Of a stretch of DNA of 64,000 bases, positions 48,423 to 59,240 are shown piece by piece. The position numbers were made by a program, and so were the translations under genes. Each line of letters begins with the position of its first letter. The first letter of the stretch is position 1. Origin of the DNA: Protea cynaroides (taxonomy: Eukaryota > Streptophyta > Magnoliopsida > Proteales > Proteaceae); assembly GCA_028583415.1 (NCBI GenBank), contig CM053274.1, forward strand, positions 88,489,902 to 88,553,901. Reading direction: 5' to 3'. The notes beneath the pieces were generated by a model, which was given only the letters and a program-made list of their open reading frames with translations, ran no database searches and was not told where the DNA came from.

Positions 48423-50119
48423 CGAAAGCCTTTAGCAACAAATATTTTCTATCCAATCCTTCACGTTGATGAAAGCCTTTAGCAACAAAGTGTCCTTTTT
48501 GTATGATTCACATGGTGCTGAAGAAACAGATGCAGAGGATGGCAGTGCTACTTGACGAATTATGGTTTCCAAGCATTTGTGAGAGGGGTGTCTTAGTCGA
48601 TCATGCCATGTAGACTGGGAAACCCGTTCACTAATGTTGGTACTGGGCAACTTATTTTGTAATGGTAATTTGTAGAGTTCATCGTCAATTGTTCCTAGCA
48701 GTAGGGTAGTCCCTGTTTGTAGATCCTTCACATAGCAACAGGTAGGGTGAAATTCAATCATAACATTGTTGTCAGCTATGAGTTTATTGACAGATAAAAG
48801 ATTTTTTTTTTATAGAAGGGACATGCAATACATTTTAGAGAGATAAATTATGAGAAGATGTGCGTAAATAAGAAGTACCAACATGATTAATTTTCAAACT
48901 TTCTCCATTACCAACATGAACATGATCATTGCCGAGATACAGTTGTGATGTAGCAAGGTTGCCAAGATCAGAAGACATGTGATGTGACACACTGGAATCA
49001 GGATACCAATTGGCATCAAACGATACTGTAAGAGTTGCTATAAAGGCCTCTATTGGATGAACAGTGGAAGACGGGACAAATCCCTCTGGAAGGATGGATT
49101 GAATCAATTGTAGCATTGATAGGAATGGTTTGGACAATTACATACCTGACAGACCACAGTTGGTGATGGGAGCAAAGGTTTTTGATTTTGATAATGGGAG
49201 TAGAACCCCATCCACGTGCACCAGAACAGCCTCGGTGGCCACCACGAGGACCCCGTCCTCTGTTGTAAGAGTTGGTGGAACCATAAGAGGTATGTTGCCC
49301 TTTAACAACTATATTGCTTTCAAATGAGGGTAAGGTCATATGATTGGTACGAGAGTCTTTTAATATTTCCTGGCTAAGGAACATGCCAATAAAATCATCC
49401 AATAGTAAAGGATCAACTCTAGTTGTCACAAATGTGACAAAAGATTCATAGTCAGGACCCAGACCTCGCAAAATGCTGAAGATGAGGTCTAGATCCGAAA
49501 CTGGGTGTGCAGCTACTGCTAAATGATCAACCAAACTCTTGATTCGTTGAATATATTCAGGCATGGTAGAATTGTCTCTTTTTTTTTTTCTTTTTTTTTT
49601 TAAATTGGAGAAGCTAATATTTAAGTTGCATGATTCTAGCTTGTGAGGAAGAGGTATATATCTTGGCGAAGGTTGTCCATGCTGCATGAGAAAGTAGAGA
49701 ACCCAACGATATGGGTTAAAAGTCCCGCAGTCAGTGAAGAGATTATCCAGCTTAAAATAATTTGATCCTACTTATACAGAGAAGAAAAGATGGATTAGGT
49801 GTGCCCGCAACAGTTGAAGAGGAATCGGGTGTAGTAGGCAATGTTTCAGATGGTGCAGCAGTGTGCCATCCACATAGCTTGAGAGATCATGAACAGCTAA
49901 TTGAGGGAGAAACTAGGACTTCCATATAAGGTAATTGGTCTCATCGAGTTTCACTGGAAGTAGGGAAACAATGTTGGATGTAGAAAGAGTAACTGAAGTA
50001 GGAGAAGATTCGCTAGGAGAGGTTGTACTAGACATGTCTAAAGAAGAAAAAAGAAAAAGAAAAAGAAAAAAAATAGCAGAACTTGTATAGACGTTAGTTT
50101 GTGAGTGGCTTTGATACCA
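48423..50119 (-). pseudogene. copia gag-protease-preintegrase half, minus strand, broken
   Basis: Minus-strand frames from right to left: a copia gag segment (MPEYIQRIKSLVDHL, then LIFSILRGLGPDYESFV, 49016-49687), a protease region where the usual DSG(A) reads DSSV (YPDSSVSHHMSSDLGNL), then the GAG-preintegrase block WHDRLRHPSHKCLE. The frame then jumps directly into RT text (LLLKAFINVKDWI), so the integrase core is deleted. Homopolymer runs interrupt gag. A Met-tRNA primer site (GGCTTTGATACCA) lies at 50108-50120 beside the LTR. Confidence 0.8.
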
Positions 50120-50434
50120 TGTAGAATAGAAAATGTTTTTCAGTCGTATCGTAACTCACGATCGGTTCTTATATTTATAGATGTATTGTGTACAACAGTA
50201 AGAGTGTGATGGTTGAGAGATTCAAAGAGTGCTGATAGCAACTCCTTCGTTTACAGATGTTTTAGGTATTTGTGTTGAATCAAACTCTTGAACATGAACA
50301 AACGTAAGGTGTTCGAGATAAATTAAACATTGTTATTATAACATGTGTGGGTTTCGTCCTTAGATGTAGGAGTCGGTTGTTGATGAGTTGGGCGCTTGGA
50401 GTTGATGTGTATGGAATCTTGGGAATCCTTAACA
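50120..50434 (-). mobile_element. copia 5' LTR (315 bp), minus orientation
   Basis: The reverse complement starts TGTTAAGGATTCCCAAG and ends TTTTCTATTCTACA, directly followed by a TGGTATCAAAGCC primer-binding site. It belongs to the same LTR family as 48104-48422 in opposite orientation. Confidence 0.85.
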
Positions 50435-51988
50435 GTATGGACTAATACCGATCCTCAAAAACTATCACAATTGAAAATCAAAAACCCTATAAATTTCATT
50501 GGATCTTGCTATTTATGGTTTTATTTCAAATACCATGAAATCAAAAACCCTAAAAATTTCGTTGTCTTAGGTTTTATTTTCGAAACCATAAAAAACAGAA
50601 ACCCTAAACAATTTTGAAACACAAATTTCATAAGCCCTAAAAATATCGGTGGGGAAGCTCGTCGCCAGAAAAGGGATTTGCAGGTTGTAGAATCAAATTC
50701 AGTGTAGTAAAGAGGGAGGCTAACGGTTGTTTTTCTTCGTCGGTTTAGTGAGGTTGCAGGTTGTTTTTCTTCATCGGTTCACTAAAGTAGCAACTCACAA
50801 TGGTGGTGCACTGCAGCTCCAACTTTGCTGTGGGAATATATCTTCTCAACTTGGATTTTGATGGTGAAGTTGCAAGGAGAGAGAGCAGTGCAAAAAAATT
50901 GAAACAAATGCTGTTTCAAAAGTGAGAGAAATGAAGAAGATGAGGGAATATGTCTTCTCACTTTCCGTTTTGTTCTAAAGGTAAATCTGATACTTCATCT
51001 CTTAATGGGTGTGTAGTTTGGCCATTATAAAATTAAGGCCATTACTCGTCAGCATCTAACAGAAGATGCCTAATGGAATGTGTTTATTTGTAATATATAG
51101 TGAATGTAGGGGAGGTAGTTGTAATTGTTTTCCTAAGTTTATTTTATAATCTCTCAAGAATTTTTTTTTTTTTTTTTTTGTAAAGATATGTAACATAATT
51201 AATTAGAGGTTATGATATATTCTCAATGTTTGCTTTCAAGAAGTAAAAATAGTAATTTCTAAGGGGAGAGAAAAGGAATTTTGTTTTTCTTTTACTTATT
51301 AAAAATAAACATGGATTTGTTTTACATCAAACAAATGGCGCCAAAGGGAAAATGATGTGTACATTGTGAGTAGAATATGTCCTCCCATAATATTTCTTTG
51401 CCCTAACACACACCATGACATTCGAGTTTTCTTTCTCTAGGGTCTGGTGGATTCAACCATTAACCATTTTTCTTTCAAATGTAATTGTTGTGCACTCTCC
51501 AAGGCCTCTAGGTAAGTAATTAATAATGGAAGTTTCATTTTTAATCCCATTAAAAAACTATTTTGTAGTTGGGTATCCATGTAAGAATAAAATGTGATGT
51601 TTTCGGAAATCACGAGACAAATCTAACCTATCTATTTTTATGGTTTTTTTTTTTTTTTAATCTCAACCATTTGTTCTTGTTCAGAGTTGAGAGAGTGCAC
51701 AATAATATTTAAAATATTGGTACATATGCAAGGTCATACATGGAGTGCATACTAATACAATGGGGATTTTTTTTTTTTTTTTTATGAAATTAGACTGAAA
51801 AATTTGACACATAGTTAATTTAGACCTTGCCATCTCTATCCAATGGTCAAAACATATACATTTTTTATTTACATGGTAGAATTGATACCTTGTGATGTTT
51901 AAGAAAAAACACTCTTGCGTCAAGAATAATGTCGTTTTTTAAGATATGAGACATTGGAGGTTATGATACTCCTAAGGTGAAAATGAAG
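50435..51988. other. AT-rich region without recognisable gene
   Basis: Contains imperfect repeats of AAACCCTAAA-like text between about 50470 and 50640, and T-runs near 51158, 51640 and 51765. No coding domain is seen. It separates two copia blocks. Confidence 0.5.
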
Positions 51989-52357
51989 TGTTACTATAGT
52001 TTGAGTTGCAAAATGTTTCTCTACGATACTTTCAATGTATCCAGAGCGACTGTTTTATAGATTTCTTATAGATATACATTGACAGTTGTCTCCACAATAT
52101 CATGGAGAAACTTAAGGGATTTGGTTAGGTATATTCAGGGATCCCGATCCCAGAGAGAGTATACAAGGAATATTCTTAACAGTTTAACTAATTGAGTTGC
52201 TAAGTTGGTCTTGGTTGTCATAGGTGATGCTTATCATGCTGAGCTGGTCTTGGTTGTGGTAGGTGAGACTTATCATCCTCCCTCAAGCATACTAGGGATG
52301 ATTCCAAGGTTAGCTTGCCTCTAAGAGTAGAAAACCGTTGAGCTGCCAAAGGTTTTG

Positions 52358-54036
52358 TTAAGATATCTGCAAGCTGATCTTTGGTGGACAAGAGACGAAC
52401 ATCCAGTTCTTTTGCATAGTCCTTTTAACAAACAAAGTGGAAGTCCAAGGCAACATGCTCGGTCTGAGCATGAAACCATGGATTTGCAAACAAGTAAATG
52501 GCACCCAAGTTGTCACACCATAAGACTGGTAGGGTGGGAAGAGGAACCTGCAATTCACTTAGCAGTTGTTGCAACCAGGTGTGTTTAGCAGCTGCATTCG
52601 CTAGGCCACGATATTCAAACTTAGTGCTGGAACGAGCAACTGTCATCTATTTCTTGGAACTCCAGGAGATGAGATTCAGTCCAAGATATATGCAATACCC
52701 ACTGGTTGACCGATGATCATCAGAGCATCCACCCAGTCAGCATCATAATAAGCCTGCAACGTGAGATCCGATCCTGAGCAAAGTTGCATACCAAAGGTGA
52801 CGGTTTGTTTAAGATAGTGGAGAATGCGTTCTACAGCAGTCCAATGGGAGTCGGTGGGTTGGTGCATGTATTGACAAACCTTGTTGACAACATATTTGAT
52901 TTTAAGCCGGGTGAGGATGACATATTGTAGAGCACCCACAATGCTCCTGAAAAGTGTAAAATCAAATAAGGGAGTGCCAGACTGAACCAACTGAACTCTA
53001 GCGGCAGCTGGTGTGGAGAGGCCTTTGGCTCCATCTATCTTGGCCCTCATCAATTAGTCTCGAATATATTTTTGCTTGCCAAAAAACAAATTGGCTGAGT
53101 TGAAAGCCGCTTCGAGGCCTAAAAAGTAATGTAAGGACCAAGATCCTGTAATTTAAACATATCGTTCAAAGCTATGGTGAGCTGGCTAATCACTAGATCA
53201 TTGCTGCCGGTAATGATTATGTCATCAACATAAACAAGGATGAGCGTGGTGTGACCATTAACCATGTGAATAACTAGAGACATCAGACTAAGCATTGTGA
53301 AATCCCATTTGGTGGAGGTTCCTATTGAGACGAGAGTACCAAGCCCGGGGGGCTTGTTTAAGGCCACAGAGGGCCTTGTGCAGGCGACAGGCTTTTGTAG
53401 GATGATGGCATCGGTGAAACCAGGGGGTTGAGCCATGTCGACCTCCTCTTTTATATGCCCATGAAGAAAGGCATTGTTAATATCCAACTTGCGAATGGAC
53501 CAGTGATGACAAAAGGCTCTGGTGTGGACAGACCAAATGGTAGCTGGTTTAACAACAGGACTAAAGGTTTCATCATAGTCTAATCTCTCAGTCTGGTTGT
53601 AGCCCTTAGCCACTGAACGGGTTTTGAAACGGTCTAAAGAACCATCAGGCTTTCGTTTGATACAAAAAACCCATTTGTAACCAATTACATTTTTGTTCAA
53701 TGGTAAATCAACTAGGCTCCACGTACCACTTTGGATAAGGGCATTAAATTCCACCATCATTGCGTTACCCTCACCCCAGTGACGAGATTTGTTGGCCTTT
53801 GCGAAACAAGTAGGCTTAATATGCTCACGAATCGAAGAAGTTAAGGGGTGACATGTTGTAGCATACAGTTCGTGACTAGGGTATGCTTTTGTTGTCCCTA
53901 CGCAAGTATTATGCCGCAAAGGAACTGAATGCAAGGTCGGTGGAAGAGCATAGAAGGGAGCCTCATCGAGGTTGGAGTCGACAACAACCAAAGCCGAAGT
54001 ATCAATTGTGACTACCTCTGTAGTGGAGGGATTCAT
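52358..54036 (-). pseudogene. copia element E RT and RNase H, frameshifted
   Basis: The minus-strand order is 53119-54036 with KSRHWGEGNAMMVEFNALI, GYKWVFCIKRKPDGSLDRFK, LDINNAFLHGHIKEEVDMA and LILVYVDDIIITGSND, then 52676-53053 with VGALQYVILTRLKIKYVVNK, then RNase H text TVARSSTKFEYRGLANAAAKH at 52425-52646. At least two frame breaks separate the segments. The catalytic DD pair is still present but no complete polyprotein can be read. Confidence 0.85.
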
Positions 54037-54258
54037 AGTGGCATGAAGTGGAGAGGAGAGTGTGGCTGCTGCTTGTGCAGTATCCCGATGGTGAACAAGT
54101 GGTATGCTATTGGTCGGGTGATGGAAGCCCTAAGCCGGTTTTGACAAGGGGATGGGATCATATTATAGTTTGAGTTGCAGAATTGTTTCTCTGCAATACT
54201 TTCAATGTATCCAGAGCGACTATTTTATAGATTTCTTATAGATTTCTTATAGATATAC

Positions 54259-56599
54259 CGTCACACCCCAATTCCGGTCTAACAGGAATGGTGTGATGAA
54301 CCACCAATAAACCAACGATTCAACCAGGATCTTGTATAGGTCGTACCCACCATATCAAACCACACACACATTCCACATTAATAATCAGAGGTAATCAACA
54401 AATAAACGAAAGTCTTACAGATAATGAATTGAGTGTCTAACAATGATAATAAATAATTAATTCGATTATCTCCAAAAATCAAGACATAAAAGTAAATAAT
54501 CCATTACATCTTCCATTAATCAAATATAGCTAAACTAATAAAAAATGCACTGGTTGCACTCGCATGAAGAATCATCTGTCCCCTCCGTTAATTCCCCGTC
54601 CATCGTCGCTACATGTCCATACATCGACGCATTTATATAATCTTCAATAGTAGGTCCTGCATCATCAACTAAAAATATTCGACGTCGAAAGGGTGAGCAC
54701 ACATCATGGCTCAGTAAGCAAACAAAACAATACAACAAACATATGCATGGATTCAATTCATATCTTTGGTCTGATTTTTAAGTTTACAATATGCTATAGA
54801 AAGATTTGGTGGCCCCCGCACCTCTATACACAAGTGTGAATCCGCCTAATGGATCAAACATCATTGCCGTCCCACATGCACCCACCATGGAATAGAGATA
54901 GAGCTAAAGTGTCCGGATCAAACACTGCTAACACTTCCCCTGATGCCCTACCCATACCAACACGTAAGCCCCTGTTGGCGAGGGCTTGTAAACTGGGCTC
55001 GCAACTAATCAATCCTAATGCCAAACAATGTATCCAAGGCCTCACCCCAACATCCTTCAATACATCCATAGAGATAAAGCTAAGGCCCCCCGGTAGAGTC
55101 AGAGACCACACGGTCCGAGACCACACGGTCCGAGACCACCTCCCCTGATGCCCTACGAGGTAATAGTTCTGCTAAGGTAATGGTGATACGACGATGTTAG
55201 TGGGCAAGACTTGAGTAGAGATAGAGTTAGAGTCTGGTGACGAGGTCAAAGACCACCATGCCACGTCCTCCCCCTGATGCTCTACTCGCATCCAACACAC
55301 CAACCACACACATACATTCACATGCCTATTCCTAGCAGCATCATCATCATCATCATGTTATAAATAAACAGAATTAAATATGCATGAACAGTAATAGCAG
55401 GAAATTGGATGACATGTGAGATGCACATTACAAACATACAAGTATAGAATCAATCATGGCATTGGACTCAATAAAAATAAACAGTTTGTTATTATCCAAT
55501 TAATTTAGGTCTTGTTCCCTCACCGGTTAGCAATACTCGATCTCCTTCCAAGCTTTGCAATTCTCTTTCAATCAATTTAACAACCTAAAAGTTATATGAA
55601 TTTAAATTAGGGTTCATATGTAACATGTTTCAGTAGTAGAAAATCAAAACAGAGCACTGATAGGTGTCTGATTGGTCCTATGGTCTCATACTGTATCGAC
55701 CTTACAGCCTACGGTCGATACCCTACGGTCTCATATGGTGCGACCGTAGCTGCGACCATATGTCTTTTGGATCTTCCCGAATGCCTATGGTCGATCCTTT
55801 GGTCATGCTGGTCATGCTATGGTCGACTCTAGCTGCGGCCTTGAGATTTATGGTCACATACTACATGTAATTCGAGTTCTTCCTGGGTCAATTCCTCTAT
55901 TCTTCAATTGGATTTATTCTAAGGTCATCCTATGACCATCATTAGTAGTTTCTTATCAACCCTAATCATCAAACTCTCTCCTCATGGTTCTCCTTGGGAT
56001 TTTCTCAAGGAAATCACATGGATCATAATAGGTTGATATCTCCTAACCTCCATAGAAGTCTTATTCCTTAGAGTTTACATCTCTAGATATTAGATTCATA
56101 CATTTGCCTATAGTAGAGAACTAATCTTTTCTCAGCAAATTACTCTCCTTAGCTTTTTCTTCTTCTCCTTATCTTCATTATCTTTCCTTATCTTTCCTTA
56201 TCTTTCTCTAGGGTTTACTAATGTTCTAAAAGAGTGAAAAGGGACCGAGGGACGTCCTTTATATAGAGGAAAACTCTCCATATAGAGTCCTCTTTCAATT
56301 AGGAAAGAAATGCCTTAGTTTAGGAAAGTTTTCAAAACTCGGAGTCTGATCTAGGGTCTCACGGTCGATGGCTACGGTCGCAGAACCCGTCGACCGTAGG
56401 GTCATTGACCAATGACCATTGTTTCTTTCCATATGGTCGATCGTACCTACCCAGTTATGCGACCATATGTATACAGTTTTGAGTGTTGAGTCTATTTTTA
56501 TACCTGATTTATGATCTATCTTCACACGCTCGGTCCAGAAATGATGGGAAGACCTGGCACGACACGGTTAAACCAAGTTAGTGGAGTGCAGGTCTTACA
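54259..56599 (-). mobile_element. Solo LTR copy D (2341 bp) inside copia E's 5' LTR
   Basis: On the minus strand it starts TGTAAGACCTGCACTCC and ends GGGGTGTGACG (last base changed from A). The duplication TATAC lies at 54254-54258 and 56600-56604, and copia LTR sequence continues on both sides. Motif clusters at 55670-55865 and 56345-56465 use ACGGTC/ATGGTC forms, with a TATA-like box near 56262. The donor is at 55524/55523 and the acceptor at 54657. Confidence 0.9.
54535..54756 (-). CDS. LTR-borne small ORF, copy D (73 aa)
   Basis: A 73-codon frame opens MNPCICLLYCFVCLLSHDVC, continues SPFRRRIFLVDDAGPTIEDY and ends DSSCECNQCIFY before a stop. The first 20 residues are hydrophobic and Cys-rich; the second half is acidic with a C-x-C-x-x-C-x-F-Y tail. 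Copy F has a 73-codon frame alignable without gaps. An acceptor (GATGATGCAG/G) at the DDAG position means the second half could instead be a spliced exon. Family unknown; it may be an LTR accessory frame or chance conservation among related LTRs. Confidence 0.45.
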   Translation of the reverse strand: MNPCICLLYCFVCLLSHDVCSPFRRRIFLVDDAGPTIEDYINASMYGHVATMDGELTEGTDDSSCECNQCIFY

Positions 56600-56880
56600 T
56601 ATACATTAACAGTTGTCTCTACGATATCATAGAGAAACTTAAGGGATTTAATTAGGTATATTCAGGGATCTTGATCACAGAGAGAGTATACAAGGAATAT
56701 TCTTAATAACCTAACTAATTGGCCAGGTTGCTGAGTTGGTCTTGGTTGTCATAGGTGATGTTTATCATGTTGAGCTGGTCTTGGTCGTGGTAGGTAAGAC
56801 TTATCATGTGTACACTGCCAGCAGTATATATCTTCTCACATTCTTCTCATCCTTGATATTTTCTTTTTTGACTATATGGG

Positions 56881-59235
56881 TGTAAGACTCGTATCGTACT
56901 AATTCAGTCTTACCACCTTGTATCAGGTATTCCTATCATGGTCGGACCAAGCAGACCAAGTGCGTGAAGAAACCACAAGGCTAGGTATGTAATTCGAACC
57001 ATAAATCATCTAATTGAGACGTGTGGTCGCATACCTAAACAGGCGTGGTCGATCACACCTCAAAATAATGAGATCACAGGAGTCTGGGACGTGTGGTCAC
57101 AGATTTGGGACGTGTGGTCGACGGATCCTGTGACCCCACGTGCGACCACACGATGTCAAACTGACTCCGTGATTAGGAAACCTCCTAATCTGAAGGGGGT
57201 TATTTCTTAATCTAAGTAGGACTCTATATGGAGGGTTTTCCTTTATATATATGACGTCTCTTAGCATCTTTTATTCTTTTATAACTCAAACTGAAAGAGA
57301 GAGAAAAATAGGAGGAGGAAGAGAAGGAGAATTGAAGAGGAAGACTAAAAGGAGGAATTTCAGAGAGAGCTCTGATTCTTCAGCAAGTTTAAGATATGAA
57401 AACATCTCCTACATTAGTTGAATGCCTAGAATAGATCATGGAGGAAGTATTGATTTAAAGTAGGATCTCAACCATGAGACCCATAGACAGAAACTCAAAA
57501 GAAATCAATGAAGAGTAGGTTGGAGTAGATGATTGTGAAAAATACGGAATTAAGGTCATAGATCAATCACAGGAAGGACCCTAATGATAGTTCAAGGAAT
57601 CAAATCATAAATGGATTAAACTGATAATGAAAGTCGACCAAACACTCGTGTGGTCGCAGCTGTTGTCAACCACACGAGGCACATGTGTCGACCACATGCC
57701 CTCGAAAAGTTTCCAGGGAGGGTGTGGTCGCATGATATGTGACCAATCATGCGACCACACGTATCAACCACACACCCTGTGGTCGCAGAAACTGAGACCA
57801 CAGGTGCTACCACACCTGTGACCACTCAGCTTCTGGAGGTCTGATTAATTTTAGATGGGACATTTAAACACTGTAATTGATGATTATAAACTCTAACTTA
57901 GAATCCATAAATTTATTAGGTTTCTAAGTGGTCCAAAATAGATTCACAAAGCTTGAAAGAGGAACAATCAACGATCAAAGGTGAGGGAACAAGACCTAAA
58001 CTAATTGAATAATAATAAACTGTTTATTTTTATTGAGTCCAATGCCATGATTGATTCTATGCTTGTATGCTTGTAATGTGCATCTCATATGTCATCCAAT
58101 ATTCTTGCTATTACTGTTCATGCATATTTAATTCTATTTATTTATAATATGATGATGATGATGATGATGCTATGAATAGGCATGTGAATGTATGTGTGTG
58201 GTTGGTGTGTTGGATGCGAGTGGAGCATTAGGGGGAGGACGTGGCATGGTGGTCTTTGACTTCGTCACCAGACTCTAGCTCTATCTCTACTCAAGTCTTG
58301 CCCACTAACATTGTCGTATTGTCATTACCTTAGCAGAACTATTACGTCGTAGGGCATCAGGGGAGGTGGTCTCAGACCGTGTGGTCTCTGACTCTGTCGG
58401 GAGGCCTTAGCTTTATCTCTATGGACGTATTGAAGGATGCTGGGATGAGACCTTGGATACATTGTTTGACATTAGGATTGGTTAGTTGCGAGCCCAGTTT
58501 GCAAGCCCTCGCCAACAGGGGTTTACGTGTTGGTATGGGTAGGGCATCAGGGAAAGTATTGGCGGTGTTTGATCCGGACACTTTAGCTCTATCTCTATTC
58601 CATGGTGGGTGCATGTGAGACGACAATGATGTTTGATCCATTGGGTGGATTCACACTCGTATATAAAGGTGCAGGGGCCACCAAACCTTTCTATAGTACA
58701 TTGCAAACTTAAAAATCAGACCAAAGATATGAATTGAATGCATGCATATGTTTGTTGCATTGTTTTGTTTGCTCACTGAGCCGTGATGTGTGCTCACCCT
58801 TTCGACGTCGAATATTTTTAATTGATGATGCAGGTCCTACCGTTGAAGAATATATGAATGCGCCGATGTATGGACACATTGCTGCAATGGACGTAGAAGC
58901 TGAAGAAGACGCGCATGATCCGTCGTGCAAGTGCAACTCATGTGTTTTTTATTAGCTTAGTTGTTTAACTATTAGAATATGTAATTGATTATTTTACTTT
59001 ATTTTATGTCTTGAGGTATATTGGAGATAATTTGATACTTAATTATGTTATCACTGTTAGATATTCAGTTCATTAGTATTAAAGACTTCCGCTATCGTTT
59101 ATTTACTCTGATTTTGCTTGTGGAATGTATCTGGTTTAATCGAATGGGCACGGCCTATATGAGATTCTGGTTGAACCATTGGTCTATGGATGGTTCATCA
59201 CACCATTCTTATTGGTTCAGAATTGGGGTGTGACA
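56881..59235 (+). mobile_element. Solo LTR copy F (2355 bp)
   Basis: It starts TGTAAGACTCGTATCG and ends AATTGGGGTGTGACA. The duplication ATGGG is perfect at 56876-56880 and 59236-59240. Motif clusters at 57015-57150 and 57636-57830 use the CGTGTGGTCGCA form, either side of a TATATATATGACG box near 57245. Three internal repeats end CTCTAGCTCTATCTCTA or close variants. The donor is at 57980/57981 and the acceptor at 58833. Confidence 0.92.
58734..58955 (+). CDS. LTR-borne small ORF, copy F (73 aa)
   Basis: A 73-codon frame opens MNACICLLHCFVCSLSRDVC, continues SPFRRRIFLIDDAGPTVEEY and ends DPSCKCNSCVFY before TAG. It aligns gap-free with copy D. Many differences are conservative at the protein level (I/V, D/E, I/M). 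The GATGATGCAG/G acceptor at 58833 falls inside it. No known domain is recognised. Confidence 0.45.
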   Translation: MNACICLLHCFVCSLSRDVCSPFRRRIFLIDDAGPTVEEYMNAPMYGHIAAMDVEAEEDAHDPSCKCNSCVFY

Positions 59236-59240
59236 ATGGG

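Larger units (their letters stand above)
51989..56806 (-). mobile_element. Shortened copia element E with both LTRs; 5' LTR split by copy D
   Basis: The left LTR (about 51989-52275) and the right LTR (about 54161-56806, minus copy D) are colinear (GTTTGAGTTGCA, CAATGTATCCAGAGCGACT, TTGGTCTTGGTTGTCATAGG). The 3' LTR is preceded on the minus strand by a GCTTGAGGGAGGA purine tract (52276-52290). The interior is only about 1.9 kb and holds RT and RNase H; gag, protease and integrase are missing. Flanks AGTGT and TGTGT match at 4 of 5. The reading frames are broken. Confidence 0.8.

Noticed and set aside
50470..50650. AAACCCTAAA repeats as an interstitial telomere tract
   Set aside because: The words are irregular and separated by unrelated sequence; no run of the 7-bp telomere unit exists.
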